The position numbers and the translations under genes are program-made. This document shows, in pieces, positions 19,401-26,285 of a DNA stretch of 64,000 bases. The notes below the pieces were generated by a model. The model made no database searches. It was given only the letters and a program-made list of their open reading frames with translations, and was not told the DNA's origin. Source of the DNA: Hydrogenophilales bacterium (lineage in GTDB: Bacteria; Pseudomonadota; Gammaproteobacteria; Burkholderiales; Thiobacillaceae); NCBI GenBank assembly GCA_016703155.1, contig JADJCP010000001.1:496001-560000 (forward strand). The letters are read 5' to 3'. How positions within the stretch are numbered: position 1 is the first letter of the stretch; every line of letters starts with the position of its first letter.

Positions 19401-19570
19401 CACCCATCCAGCGGGTTCCCTAACCCACGCCCACCCCTGTTCAACACATGGGTGTAGATCATCTCGGCGGATGCGCTGGTCAAGGAAAGTTGGCAAAGCA
19501 GGCCACCGACTCCTCCCTTTGAAAAAGGGGGGCTGGGGGGGATTTGACGGCACTTCCCAAGGCACGGCCA
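19401..19570. repeat. Direct repeat copy B (170 bp) carrying an intI 3' end and a palindrome
   Basis: Second copy of the 170-bp repeat, directly attached to the surviving N-terminal part of intI (which begins at about 19571 on the minus strand). Its C-terminal integrase segment reads AEMIYTHVLNRGG. A tandem duplication after a palindromic element entered intI is the simplest explanation. Confidence 0.9.
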
Positions 19571-20070
19571 AATCCAGGGGCGGATCATCCAACTTGGCCA
19601 GCAACGCCTGTATCTCCTTACGATTCAGCACCGTCGGCAAACAGGCCGGCTTCTTCGCACGCACCACCTCGGTCAGCCAGGGCAAGGGTATTTCAAGCAC
19701 CTCCCTGTAAAGAAACAAGATCGATGACAAGGCCAGATTCTGTGTCGAGGAGGCGACATTGCGTGCTGACGCAAGATAGGTCAAAAAGGCCTCGACCTCG
19801 GGCTTGCCCAACTCGGCGGGGTGTCGCTTGCCATGAATGACGATAAAGCGTTAAATCCAAGCCAAATAAGAAAGCTCAGTCCGGCGCGAATAGCCAAGAC
19901 GTCGAATCCGGTCCCTGACACGGTCAAGAAGCTTGGGTTCCGAGGCACTAGCGGCCTCGACAGAATTTGGGAGTGCATGCGTTGTGACAATCGTTCCATC
20001 CCTATGATATTTATGAGGAAATAGGCGTTTCCGTTTTCCAGATTGTACACACGAATGGTGTACACATTAC

Positions 20071-20077
20071 GTTAGAC
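20071..20077 (+). other. attI / first-cassette junction core (GTTAGAC)
   Basis: GTTAGAC fits the integron core site GTTRRRY, with exchange expected after the first G. It lies about 80 bases from the apparent 5' end of intI and upstream of the first cassette gene, where attI is expected. The region just left of it has a short inverted repeat, tgtaca(c)..(g)tgtaca. Exact attI limits cannot be set from sequence alone. Confidence 0.55.
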
Positions 20078-20153
20078 CTCACAGGCAAGCGCCAACACCG
20101 CAGCGCTTGCGAATGGAGAACGTTCTGCTCACCACGGCAAAGGCAAGGCGCAC

Positions 20154-20975
20154 ATGAAGCTGGCTATCGCGTTCTTCACAGGTCTCGGTGTCTTGTGGAA
20201 CACCGCAGCCCTCCTTCGAATCGTAGAAGTGGCAATTGCGTTGCGACTTGGAGAACTCCTGAGAGGATTCGTAGAGTCCTACGACAAATTCATGGACGCC
20301 GTCTTTCGGTACGTGGACCCTCTCGTACACCTCGTTCTGTCGCTCATTGGCATTGACATAGTGCTCTGGACCCACTGGCGCCACATCTTCACCATCCTGA
20401 TTCTGTACTTCGCTATGCACTCACGAAGTGCTGCCTTAGAAGGCAACTTCGGCGCCGCTCGCTTCACCGCGATCTGGGGGACTCTCGTCGCGTTGGGGAC
20501 TGGCGTGTTCGCGGGGAGCATCCAGGCCGAGGCGACGTCATCCGTTGTCGTAGTCGCGCTTCCCACGGTACTGGGTGTCGTGGCGTACGGGGCGGGTACG
20601 AGCGCGCGCGCCGCAACATGGTTCAGAAGTCAAGGCGAACCGTGGCTATCGGCATTCCGCGAGTTCTTCAGGCACTCAAGGCGCTTCGCGCTGTTCGGCA
20701 TCCTGACCATCGCGACAACGAGTGTAGTGCTGGCGATCAGCGAGGTACCCCCTTGGCTAAGAAGCCCTGGAATCCTATTGCTCATCCTTCTTTACTCGAT
20801 GTTGGCCATCTACAGGATCGTCGTTGGCCCGAAATGGGGCCGATACAAGCCTCCCCTGCCCGGAACCTCCTGGTGGGGCGCAACTCGGCGCTCAAGCGAG
20901 GCTCGCATTGGGTTCCTGATGCTTGCTTCGCTAGGGGGGGCAGTCGCCGCGCTTCTTGTCAACGCGTTCCAGTAG
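20154..20975 (+). CDS. Cassette 1: membrane protein of unknown function
   Basis: A 273-residue protein with several hydrophobic segments: about residues 1-25, 55-85 (two), 100-120, 127-145, 175-195, 200-222 and 250-270. I recognise no family. It is the first gene after the intI/attI junction, beginning about 80 bases into the cassette and ending 45 bases before attC1. Most codons are ordinary, but composition is lower in GC than the neighbouring leu genes. As a cassette gene it could be driven from a promoter in intI. Possible roles include an abortive-infection effector or transporter, but nothing in the sequence decides this. Confidence 0.7.
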   Translation: MKLAIAFFTGLGVLWNTAALLRIVEVAIALRLGELLRGFVESYDKFMDAVFRYVDPLVHLVLSLIGIDIVLWTHWRHIFTILILYFAMHSRSAALEGNFGAARFTAIWGTLVALGTGVFAGSIQAEATSSVVVVALPTVLGVVAYGAGTSARAATWFRSQGEPWLSAFREFFRHSRRFALFGILTIATTSVVLAISEVPPWLRSPGILLLILLYSMLAIYRIVVGPKWGRYKPPLPGTSWWGATRRSSEARIGFLMLASLGGAVAALLVNAFQ

Positions 20976-21020
20976 AGAGGAAACCTCCGAGGCTCCCTCC
21001 CGGTGAGGCCTAGCAATACG

Positions 21021-21080
21021 GTCTAACCATTCGGTCAAGCGGACGTGCCTACTGCACGCTGCTTACCTCAAACGTTAGAT
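21021..21080 (+). other. attC site 1
   Basis: About 60 bp. The outer core sites are TCTAAC (with CATTCGGTCAAGC following) and CAAACGTTAGAT. The inner segments GCGGACGTGC and GCACGCTGC form an imperfect inverted repeat. Layout and several internal bases match the aadA-type attC (TCTAAC..TTC..TCAAGC ... CGTTAGAT). Recombination would occur at G^TTAGAT (21074). Confidence 0.85.
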
Positions 21081-21097
21081 TAATCAAAGGGGAACTT

Positions 21098-21877
21098 ATG
21101 AAAGTTTTTTTGAGCTGGTCGGGGCAACGCAGCAAAGAAGTAGCTAATTTGTTAAGCGACTGGTTGTGTTGTGTTATTCAAGCATCACGTCCATGGATAT
21201 CGACACGCGATCTTGATCGTGGATCACTGTGGTTTGGAGAAATTAACGATCAGCTAAAGGATACGACGGTTGGAATCATCTGCCTCACGCAAGAGAACAA
21301 GAACCGCCCTTGGATTCTCTTTGAAGCGGGCGCACTTGCAAAAGGACTCTCTACCTCCAGAGTATGTACCCTTTTAGTCGATCTAGAACCGAAAGATATT
21401 GAAGACCCTCTTGCTCAGTTCAATCACACATTTCCTGTCCGAGAAAGCGTACTCGGCCTCGTAAAAACATTAAACAGCGCTCTTTCCGGTAATGGCCTAG
21501 ATAACCGGATTTTGGAGCAGGTCTTCGAAACTTATTGGCCTCAGTTTGAACAGCGGTTCAAGCAAATTCTTGCAACCACCGAAGCTCAGCCACCATCAAA
21601 GCCACGCCCAAAGGAAGATGTTCTAGGCGAGATTCTTGAGAATACTAGAATACTTAACTCGAGAATTAGAAAATTGGAACACGAGAATGAGCGCTATCGC
21701 ATGCGCGATTTTGATATGCCGTTAGGTATGATTCAAGAGCAAGTTTCAGACATGCTCAAAGCTGGTATGCCAATCGAGATGGTGATGGATCGATTTGGTG
21801 GGCGGATGCCGAAGAGCATGCTCAAGGACATTATGTCTAATTACGAGCGCAGCAAAATTTTAAATGAATCTAACTAA
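21098..21877 (+). CDS. Cassette 2: TIR-domain protein
   Basis: A 259-residue protein with a strong Shine-Dalgarno (aaagggga) before the ATG. Residues 1-130 form a bacterial TIR-like domain: KVFLSWSGQRSKEVA at the start, then STRDLDRGSLWFGEI and WILFEAGALAKGL. Glu76 in FEAGAL is in the position of the catalytic glutamate of NAD-cleaving TIR proteins. A helical, partly coiled-coil segment (about 180-205) and a C-terminal part of unknown function follow. TIR proteins of this type are frequent in antiphage loci, where they deplete NAD or make signalling nucleotides. That role here is inferred. The 3' end overlaps the first core site of attC2. Confidence 0.85.
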   Translation: MKVFLSWSGQRSKEVANLLSDWLCCVIQASRPWISTRDLDRGSLWFGEINDQLKDTTVGIICLTQENKNRPWILFEAGALAKGLSTSRVCTLLVDLEPKDIEDPLAQFNHTFPVRESVLGLVKTLNSALSGNGLDNRILEQVFETYWPQFEQRFKQILATTEAQPPSKPRPKEDVLGEILENTRILNSRIRKLEHENERYRMRDFDMPLGMIQEQVSDMLKAGMPIEMVMDRFGGRMPKSMLKDIMSNYERSKILNESN

Positions 21878-21938
21878 TTGCTACAGCCGACCGTCAAAAA
21901 ACTGCGCTTTTGCAGGCGGCTGAGCTAACACGTTAGAT
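21869..21938 (+). other. attC site 2
   Basis: About 70 bp. It begins with TCTAACT, which forms the last codons of the TIR gene, and ends with ACACGTTAGAT. Inner segments GCTACAGCCGACCG and GGCGGCTGAGC are imperfectly complementary. G^TTAGAT at 21932 gives the junction to the FRG cassette. Confidence 0.8.
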
Positions 21939-21941
21939 GCC

Positions 21942-22985
21942 ATGACAAAGATCTACGAAGGCAATCGCCGAATCCTCATCAAGTGGATTGAAAGGATGTA
22001 TCAGGCACTTCATCAGCAGGGCTCATCCTATGCACCTGGCGACGGTGGGTCAATCGACAAGTTAATGAAAGCGATTGGTGCGCTACATGATCTCAAGATC
22101 GAACCTTCTTCGATCAATGTTCCTGCTTCATCCCAATTTCAAGTGGGCCAGCAATGGATTGATAACGCCTTGGAGGAGGTCTTCCAGTTCAATGCTATGG
22201 GAGACGAATATATTTGTTCGACCACTGAAGCGGTACTGAAGTGCAGCGGGATTAAGAAGCTATTTGACGGATATGCAACCCCACTTTTCTTTCGTGGGGA
22301 GCACGTTTTTGGTTGGGAACTCAAGTCTCGCTTGGGTAGAAATATTGCAGTCGACTGGACCATCGAAGATCCGTGCAACGCAACCTCAGAGGAGAGGAGA
22401 TTGCTGACTGAGTTCCAGAATCGGTGCAACTGGGATAGCGACTTGAGAGCCACCGTATTCGGTGACGGGGGCGTTTCGCTCGATCTTGACCATTCCGGGT
22501 GGTGGTCGTTGATGCAACACTATGACGAGACAAATGGCACCAGAATGATCGACGTAACCAGCTCGCTCTATTGCGCTTTGTTTTTCGCATGCGCCAATTG
22601 GGATGGCGCTGTTGACGACAGTGTTGATGGAAAGCTCTACATGTTTCCTTACCAACCTGGCCGAGGCGAAACAGCCGTGCCAGACCGAAATAAGGGGGAG
22701 CTAATTGGCTCTGAGGACGAACGTCAACTTCATGTCGATGATTATTTTAAGGTGGAAAAGCATCTCGATACTCCGCGCTTTCGTGTTTCCCCGGCTCGGA
22801 ATGATCGCGCCTTATCGCAGGACGGGTACTTTGTATGGCAACCTCACTTTGATCAGCCACTTCAAACGTTTCAAATATTTCCGTTTAGGATTCATCGCGA
22901 TTTCAAGAACTCGATAGTGCAAGAGCTGGCCACAATAGGGTATACCCGTGATCGAATACTTTCCAACAACAGATTTGGCATCTAA
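21942..22985 (+). CDS. Cassette 3: FRG-domain protein
   Basis: A 347-residue protein. The FRG signature appears as LFFRGEHVFGWELKSRLGR near residues 115-133, followed near 188-220 by WWSLMQHYDETNGTRMIDVT and LYCALFFAC. This matches the family pattern of a QHY motif, a TRxxDxT motif and an AxxFA helix. The FRG domain (named for Phe-Arg-Gly) has no settled biochemical role that I can state; such genes are often found near defence genes and on mobile elements. The ATG comes 4 bases after the attC2 core site with no clear Shine-Dalgarno, typical of cassette genes. The stop runs into attC3. Confidence 0.82.
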   Translation: MTKIYEGNRRILIKWIERMYQALHQQGSSYAPGDGGSIDKLMKAIGALHDLKIEPSSINVPASSQFQVGQQWIDNALEEVFQFNAMGDEYICSTTEAVLKCSGIKKLFDGYATPLFFRGEHVFGWELKSRLGRNIAVDWTIEDPCNATSEERRLLTEFQNRCNWDSDLRATVFGDGGVSLDLDHSGWWSLMQHYDETNGTRMIDVTSSLYCALFFACANWDGAVDDSVDGKLYMFPYQPGRGETAVPDRNKGELIGSEDERQLHVDDYFKVEKHLDTPRFRVSPARNDRALSQDGYFVWQPHFDQPLQTFQIFPFRIHRDFKNSIVQELATIGYTRDRILSNNRFGI

Positions 22986-23042
22986 CACGTCGCTGCAAGG
23001 GACGCGCCGCTCGCGGCGCGCCCTGAGCTGCAGGCGTTAGCC
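22981..23042 (+). other. attC site 3
   Basis: About 62 bp. Core sites TCTAACA and GCGTTAGCC flank an almost perfect hairpin (GTCGCTGCAAGGGACGCGCC paired with GGCGCGCCCTGAGCTGCAG) with a CTC-like loop. This is the best-formed attC in the array. The first core site overlaps the FRG stop codon. Confidence 0.88.
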
Positions 23043-23056
23043 GCCAAGGAGATATC

Positions 23057-23122
23057 GTGACAGTCAAGCGTATGGACAACGTGGGCATCGTGGTGGAAGA
23101 CATCGATAACCTTTCGGAGTAG
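23057..23122 (+). pseudogene. Truncated VOC (glyoxalase-fold) protein, N-terminus only
   Basis: GTG at 23057 with a good Shine-Dalgarno (aaggag) starts VTVKRMDNVGIVVEDIDNL, which matches the first strand of VOC/glyoxalase-superfamily proteins (the usual text being VKRMDNVGIVVEDLD). A TAG ends it after 21 residues. The rest of the gene is absent. It directly follows attC3, so it is the 5' remnant of a fourth cassette. Confidence 0.7.
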
Positions 23123-23127
23123 CAACC

Positions 23128-23427
23128 ATGACCAAGACCGTGACCACGCGCTATGACGTTGCCGAACACCTCAGAACACCAGAGGAAATGGCCGCTTATC
23201 TTGAAGCCTGCTTTGAAGAAGCCGACGGGGATGCTGCATTCATTGCCAAGGCAATTGGCGATATTGCTCGCGCCAAAGGTATGTCACAGGTTGCGCGCGA
23301 TGCCGGACTGTCTCCCGAAAGTCTTTACAAAGCACTCTCCGGTGATCGTAGTCCTGGCTTCGATACCATCCTTAAAATCATTGGCGCACTTGGGCTGAAA
23401 TTGCATGCCGAAGCGGGTCACGGCTGA
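23128..23427 (+). CDS. Addiction-module antidote protein (HTH), orphan antitoxin
   Basis: A 99-residue DNA-binding protein. The N-terminus TTRYDVAEHLRTPEEMAAYL and the helix-turn-helix ARAKGMSQVARDAGLSPESL followed by YKALSGDRSPGFDTILKII match the putative addiction module antidote family, which usually pairs with a small RelE/HigB-type toxin encoded just upstream. Here the upstream space holds only the truncated VOC gene, and no toxin frame is visible on either side. It is therefore probably an orphan, a survivor of a rearranged toxin-antitoxin pair, or possibly an anti-addiction antitoxin. Confidence 0.85.
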   Translation: MTKTVTTRYDVAEHLRTPEEMAAYLEACFEEADGDAAFIAKAIGDIARAKGMSQVARDAGLSPESLYKALSGDRSPGFDTILKIIGALGLKLHAEAGHG

Positions 23428-23468
23428 CCCAAATACCCGCCCCTGCAGTCACCCCCACCTTGACGACC

Positions 23469-23840
23469 ATGACTCGCACAGACACCGGAACTTCAGGAAG
23501 GCCGTTGCCACTCGTCCTTTGGATCATGTTGCTCGGCCCGGTCATCATTTGCGCGTCGTTGTATGGCTACTACTTCTTCGCCCAGCGAATCATCAATCCA
23601 GTCCCGGTCACAGGTGTCCTCAAGAGCGTGTCCTGTCAGGGCGGATCCATCAGCCAACAGGGTGCGAAGACCAGCATCGTCTACCTCCACAAGCTCTACG
23701 TGTTTCCAAGCCGCTCTAGGACTCAGGGCGTGGCGGCAGCGTCCGGCCCCGGGGCTAGATCAGACTGCCACCTGTTTCAACGCTCCTATGCCAACGTACA
23801 ATGGCCATGCCGACGCCTCGAAACAATTTGGGGCAGATAA
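23469..23840 (+). CDS. Hypothetical single-pass membrane protein, possibly frameshifted
   Basis: A 123-residue frame with an N-terminal transmembrane helix (LPLVLWIMLLGPVIICASLY) followed by a short periplasmic-looking segment. After about residue 75 (near 23700) the composition changes to Arg/Gly/Ala-rich. The adjacent frame there reads sensibly (through PTYNGHADASKQFGADNE), so a frameshift near 23705 is likely. I do not recognise the family. It lies beyond the last visible attC and may be a degraded cassette or unrelated DNA. Confidence 0.4.
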   Translation: MTRTDTGTSGRPLPLVLWIMLLGPVIICASLYGYYFFAQRIINPVPVTGVLKSVSCQGGSISQQGAKTSIVYLHKLYVFPSRSRTQGVAAASGPGARSDCHLFQRSYANVQWPCRRLETIWGR

Positions 23841-23865
23841 CGAAACGCTGATTTATTCGCTCATT

Positions 23866-23952
23866 GTCATTGCGAGCGAAGCGCGGCAATCCAGTGCACT
23901 AAATAAATCAACAGCCTATGGATCGCCACGTCGCTGCGCTCCTCGCGATGAC
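23866..23952. repeat. REP-like long inverted repeat
   Basis: The left arm (23866-23893) begins GTCATTGCGAGCGAAGCG and ends GGCAATCCA. The right arm (23919-23952) begins TGGATCGCCACGTCGC and ends CGCGATGAC. They pair imperfectly around a 25-base AT-rich middle. Sequences of this type are common dispersed palindromes in many bacterial genomes. The rest of 23841-24205 shows no gene that I can support. Confidence 0.75.
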
Positions 23953-24205
23953 GAATTCTTCAACGTTTCCATAACGGTTTCGCTGTTTTTTGGGGGAATC
24001 AAATGCTTTATTCCTTTCTGTCATGCCTGACTGACGGGTCAGGCGGGACGTTCGAAATGCCGGCTTTGACCTTTGCCGGCGCCTGCGCGGGCGCCCCATA
24101 CCCTAAACGTTCGGCTGCATTGACGCTCGGCGAGCAGCGGACCCAGCGGCCTGACGTGATCGCTCAGGGCATGGAAGCATGGCCCGGCACTCGCGAGAGC
24201 GACAC

Positions 24206-25111
24206 ATGACTGTGCCGCGCAGGCCACGGGTGGGTCTTGCGCTGGGCAGCGGTTCGGCGCGTGGCTGGGCTCATATAGGCGTTATCCGCGCGCTAGAGGA
24301 GGCCGGCGTTCGCCCGGATCTGGTGTGCGGTACGTCCATTGGCGCACTGGTGGGGGCTGCCTACGCGGCAGGTGAACTGGAGCGCCTGGAGCGCTGGGTA
24401 CTTGGGTTGGAGATCGGCAACGTGTTCGGGTTCGCCGACGTCAGCCTGAATGCGGGGTTGCTCAAGGGCGATCGGCTGATGCAATTCCTTCGCAACAATT
24501 TTGCGGACCGTCCAATCGAGCAGCTTGAACTTCCCTTTGCCGCGGTTGCGACCTCGTTACAGACCGGGGCGGAAGTTTGGCTGCAAAGCGGCTCGACGCT
24601 GGACGCCGTACGCGCATCGATCGCTCTGCCCGGGATATTCACGCCCGTGCGCCGGGAAGGTTCGCTGCTGGTGGACGGCGGACTGGCCAACCCGATCCCG
24701 GTGTCGCTCGCCCGCGCAATGGGCGCGGACGTCGTGATCGCGGTCGACCTCGGCTCCGACATCCTGGGTCGCCGCTTCCGCACGGCCGCGGCACCGGATG
24801 CGCCGGCCTCCCAGCCTCAGTGGATGCTCAAGTTGCGCGAAAACCTCGCCGCGCTCGCACCCGAGAAGTCGCCCGAGGAGCCGCCGATGCCTTCGATGAT
24901 GGACGTCCTGAGCACCAGCATGGACATCGTCCTGGTGAGGATTGCGCGCAGCCGGATGGCTGGCGAGCCGCCGGACGTGCTTGTGGCACCCCGGTTGGCG
25001 AGCCTTCGCCTGCTCGACTTCCACCGCGCCAAGGAAGCCATCGAGGAAGGTCGCCGGGCCGTGGAACGCGTGGCTCACAGCCTTGCTGTGCTTAACGATC
25101 AAGCATCGTGA
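24206..25111 (+). CDS. Patatin-like phospholipase (RssA-like)
   Basis: A 301-residue serine hydrolase. The oxyanion-hole motif GSGSARG (about residues 14-20), nucleophile elbow GTSIGA (about 43-48) and catalytic Asp motif DGG in LLVDGGLANPIPVSLAR (about residue 155) are all present, so the Ser-Asp dyad is intact. No signal peptide is seen. Family members hydrolyse acyl esters of phospholipids or lipid intermediates; the substrate here is unknown. The ATG at 24206 is preferred over one 9 codons upstream because MTVPRRPRVGLALGSG is the typical beginning. GC content is back to the host level, unlike the cassettes to its left. Confidence 0.9.
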   Translation: MTVPRRPRVGLALGSGSARGWAHIGVIRALEEAGVRPDLVCGTSIGALVGAAYAAGELERLERWVLGLEIGNVFGFADVSLNAGLLKGDRLMQFLRNNFADRPIEQLELPFAAVATSLQTGAEVWLQSGSTLDAVRASIALPGIFTPVRREGSLLVDGGLANPIPVSLARAMGADVVIAVDLGSDILGRRFRTAAAPDAPASQPQWMLKLRENLAALAPEKSPEEPPMPSMMDVLSTSMDIVLVRIARSRMAGEPPDVLVAPRLASLRLLDFHRAKEAIEEGRRAVERVAHSLAVLNDQAS

Positions 25112-25491
25112 GCGCGGCGCCCAACCCTTCCATCGAGGGGACGATTGAAACAGCAGATATCCCGTCAGATACCACCGGCAAAGCCGGTGGCTTGAGATTG
25201 TGAGCGCCTCAAAGGCGCCGAAAACCAATCATCGGCACGCCTCGCCCAAGCCGCCTCCCCCTTTGAAAAAGGGGGATTAAGGGGGATTTAGCGGCCTTCG
25301 CATGACCAACCACCCTAGAAATCCCTGATGAAGCCCCTACCCTTCGGTACCCTAGCCCCCCTTTTACAAAGGGGGGAACAACCTTCGCAGCCGACATCAC
25401 AATACGACCGTCGCATAGGTCAAACCTGGGTGAGTCCCCCGGCATAGCCGGGGGCTTACCTCTTTGAGTTAGATCGACACGTCTCAGGCGT
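25112..25491. repeat. Hairpin-rich intergenic repeat region (possible IS200/IS605-derived element)
   Basis: No gene is visible. Strong hairpins: ccaccggc/gccggtgg (25172-25190), gcgcct/aggcgc (25204-25218) and cccccggc/gccggggg (25436-25454). Between them lie two copies of the dispersed palindrome CCCCCTTTGAAAAAGGGGG type (25257-25275 and the variant 25356-25376). Hairpins of this style flank IS200/IS605 elements and their non-coding derivatives; that origin is inferred. The region separates convergent genes (patatin + and leuD -), so some hairpins may also terminate transcription. Confidence 0.55.
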
Positions 25492-26130
25492 TCACTGAAA
25501 CAACCAGGGCGCTTCCTGCCGGCGCTGCGTTTCGTAGGCCTTGATCCGGTCAACGAACTGCAAGGTGATGCCGATGTCGTCCAGGCCGTTGAGCAGGCGG
25601 TTCTTGCGTTCCGGGTCGACGTCGAAGGCGATGCGGTCGCCGGTCGGTGTGGCGATGGTCTGCGCGGCGAGGTCGACGGTGAGGGCGTAGCCTTCGTTGA
25701 CAAAGGCCTCGCGGAACAGGCGGTCGACGGTTTCGGCGGGCAACACGATGGGCAGGATGCCGTTCTTGAAGCAGTTGTTGAAGAAGATGTCGGCGAAGGA
25801 CGGGGCGATGATGACCCGGAAGCCGTAGTCTTCGAGCGCCCAGGGGGCGTGCTCGCGCGACGAGCCGCAGCCGAAGTTTTCCCGTGCCAGGAGGACCGAG
25901 GCACCCTGGTAGCGGGCCTGGTTGAGAACGAAGTCGGGGTTCAGGGGCCGGTCGTGGTTGGACTTGCCGGGCTCGCCCTGATCCAGGTAGCGCCATTCGT
26001 CGAAGGCGTTGGGGCCGAAGCCGCTGCGCTTGATCGACTTGAGGAATTGCTTGGGGATGATGGCGTCGGTATCTACGTTGGCGCGATCCAGCGGCGCGAC
26101 CAGCCCGTCATGTTTCGTGAACGGTTTCAT
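25492..26130 (-). CDS. leuD: 3-isopropylmalate dehydratase small subunit
   Basis: A 212-residue swivel-domain subunit that forms isopropylmalate isomerase with LeuC, converting 2- to 3-isopropylmalate. Family motifs are DTDAIIPKQFLKSI near the start and NFGCGSSREHAPWAL near residue 76. Length is normal and the frame is intact. The start overlaps the small lipoprotein gene (ATGA). Downstream of it, leuB would normally follow; instead 6.4 kb of inserted DNA intervenes. Confidence 0.97.
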   Translation of the reverse strand: MKPFTKHDGLVAPLDRANVDTDAIIPKQFLKSIKRSGFGPNAFDEWRYLDQGEPGKSNHDRPLNPDFVLNQARYQGASVLLARENFGCGSSREHAPWALEDYGFRVIIAPSFADIFFNNCFKNGILPIVLPAETVDRLFREAFVNEGYALTVDLAAQTIATPTGDRIAFDVDPERKNRLLNGLDDIGITLQFVDRIKAYETQRRQEAPWLFQ

Positions 26131-26285
26131 CTGGTCGACCTCTGTATGGCCTCACCGGCCTTCTCGATGTCCTGGCCCAGGCCTTGTACGGTATTGCAAC
26201 CGTAGATACTGAAGACGACGCCGACGGCGATGAGCAACACCACCACCTTTACCGCGCCGAGGATGATCAGTTTTTTGGGGGTCAT
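26127..26285 (-). CDS. Entericidin A/B-like small lipoprotein
   Basis: A 52-residue protein: MTPKKLIILGAVKVVVLLIA, a hydrophobic signal, then a lipobox-like SIYGC and NTVQGLGQDIEKAGEAIQ. The GCNTVxGxGxDIxxAGxAI tail is the entericidin signature. It overlaps leuC upstream (ATGA, 26282-26285) and leuD downstream (ATGA, 26127-26130), so the three are translationally linked. An entericidin gene between leuC and leuD recurs in Betaproteobacteria. Entericidins are small cell-envelope lipoproteins; a role in leucine synthesis is not known. Confidence 0.88.
   Translation of the reverse strand: MTPKKLIILGAVKVVVLLIAVGVVFSIYGCNTVQGLGQDIEKAGEAIQRSTR

Larger units (their letters stand above)
19213..19990 (-). 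pseudogene. intI: Integron integrase IntI, degenerate (stop, internal deletion, duplicated 3' end)
   Basis: The minus strand encodes an IntI-type tyrosine recombinase remnant: PKLLDRVRDRIRRLGYSRRT, then LAWI, a TAA stop at 19851-19853, then RFIVIHGKRHPAELG and PEVEAFLTYLASARNVASST through to RKEIQALLAKL. These match the N-terminal domain of IntI1-like integrases. The central part with the catalytic Arg and His residues is missing. It is replaced by two copies of a repeat ending in the IntI C-terminus (MIYTHVLN). The original start lies near 19990 but is not clear. The gene diverges from the cassette array as expected for an integron; it cannot make active integrase. Confidence 0.88.
19213..23122. 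mobile_element. Degenerate chromosomal integron with TIR and FRG gene cassettes
   Basis: The element comprises a broken intI on the minus strand, an attI-like GTTAGAC junction at 20071, and plus-strand cassettes separated by three attC-like sites (21021-21080, 21869-21938, 22981-23042). Each cassette holds one gene plus its attC, all in one direction away from intI. Base composition is visibly AT-richer than the flanking genes, especially in the TIR cassette. The array sits between leuD and leuB, normally neighbours. The right end is unclear: the fourth cassette, a truncated VOC gene, has no attC that I can see. Confidence 0.82.

Noticed and set aside
19213..19570. CRISPR array suspected from two direct repeats
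   Set aside because: Only two copies of 170 bp, each containing integrase coding sequence; no short regularly spaced repeats and no cas genes.
19781..20065. 94-residue minus-strand frame upstream of intI as a separate gene
   Set aside because: It lies in a different frame from the intI N-terminus, which reads through the same DNA with clear homology to integrases.
20041..20070. Short inverted repeat tgtaca..tgtaca next to the attI junction as a LexA box
   Set aside because: It does not fit the CTGT-N8-ACAG LexA consensus well enough to support SOS control.
23469..24205. A further attC site beyond 23042
   Set aside because: Candidate GTT and AAC motifs here (for example near 24110) lack paired core sites and inner complementary arms.
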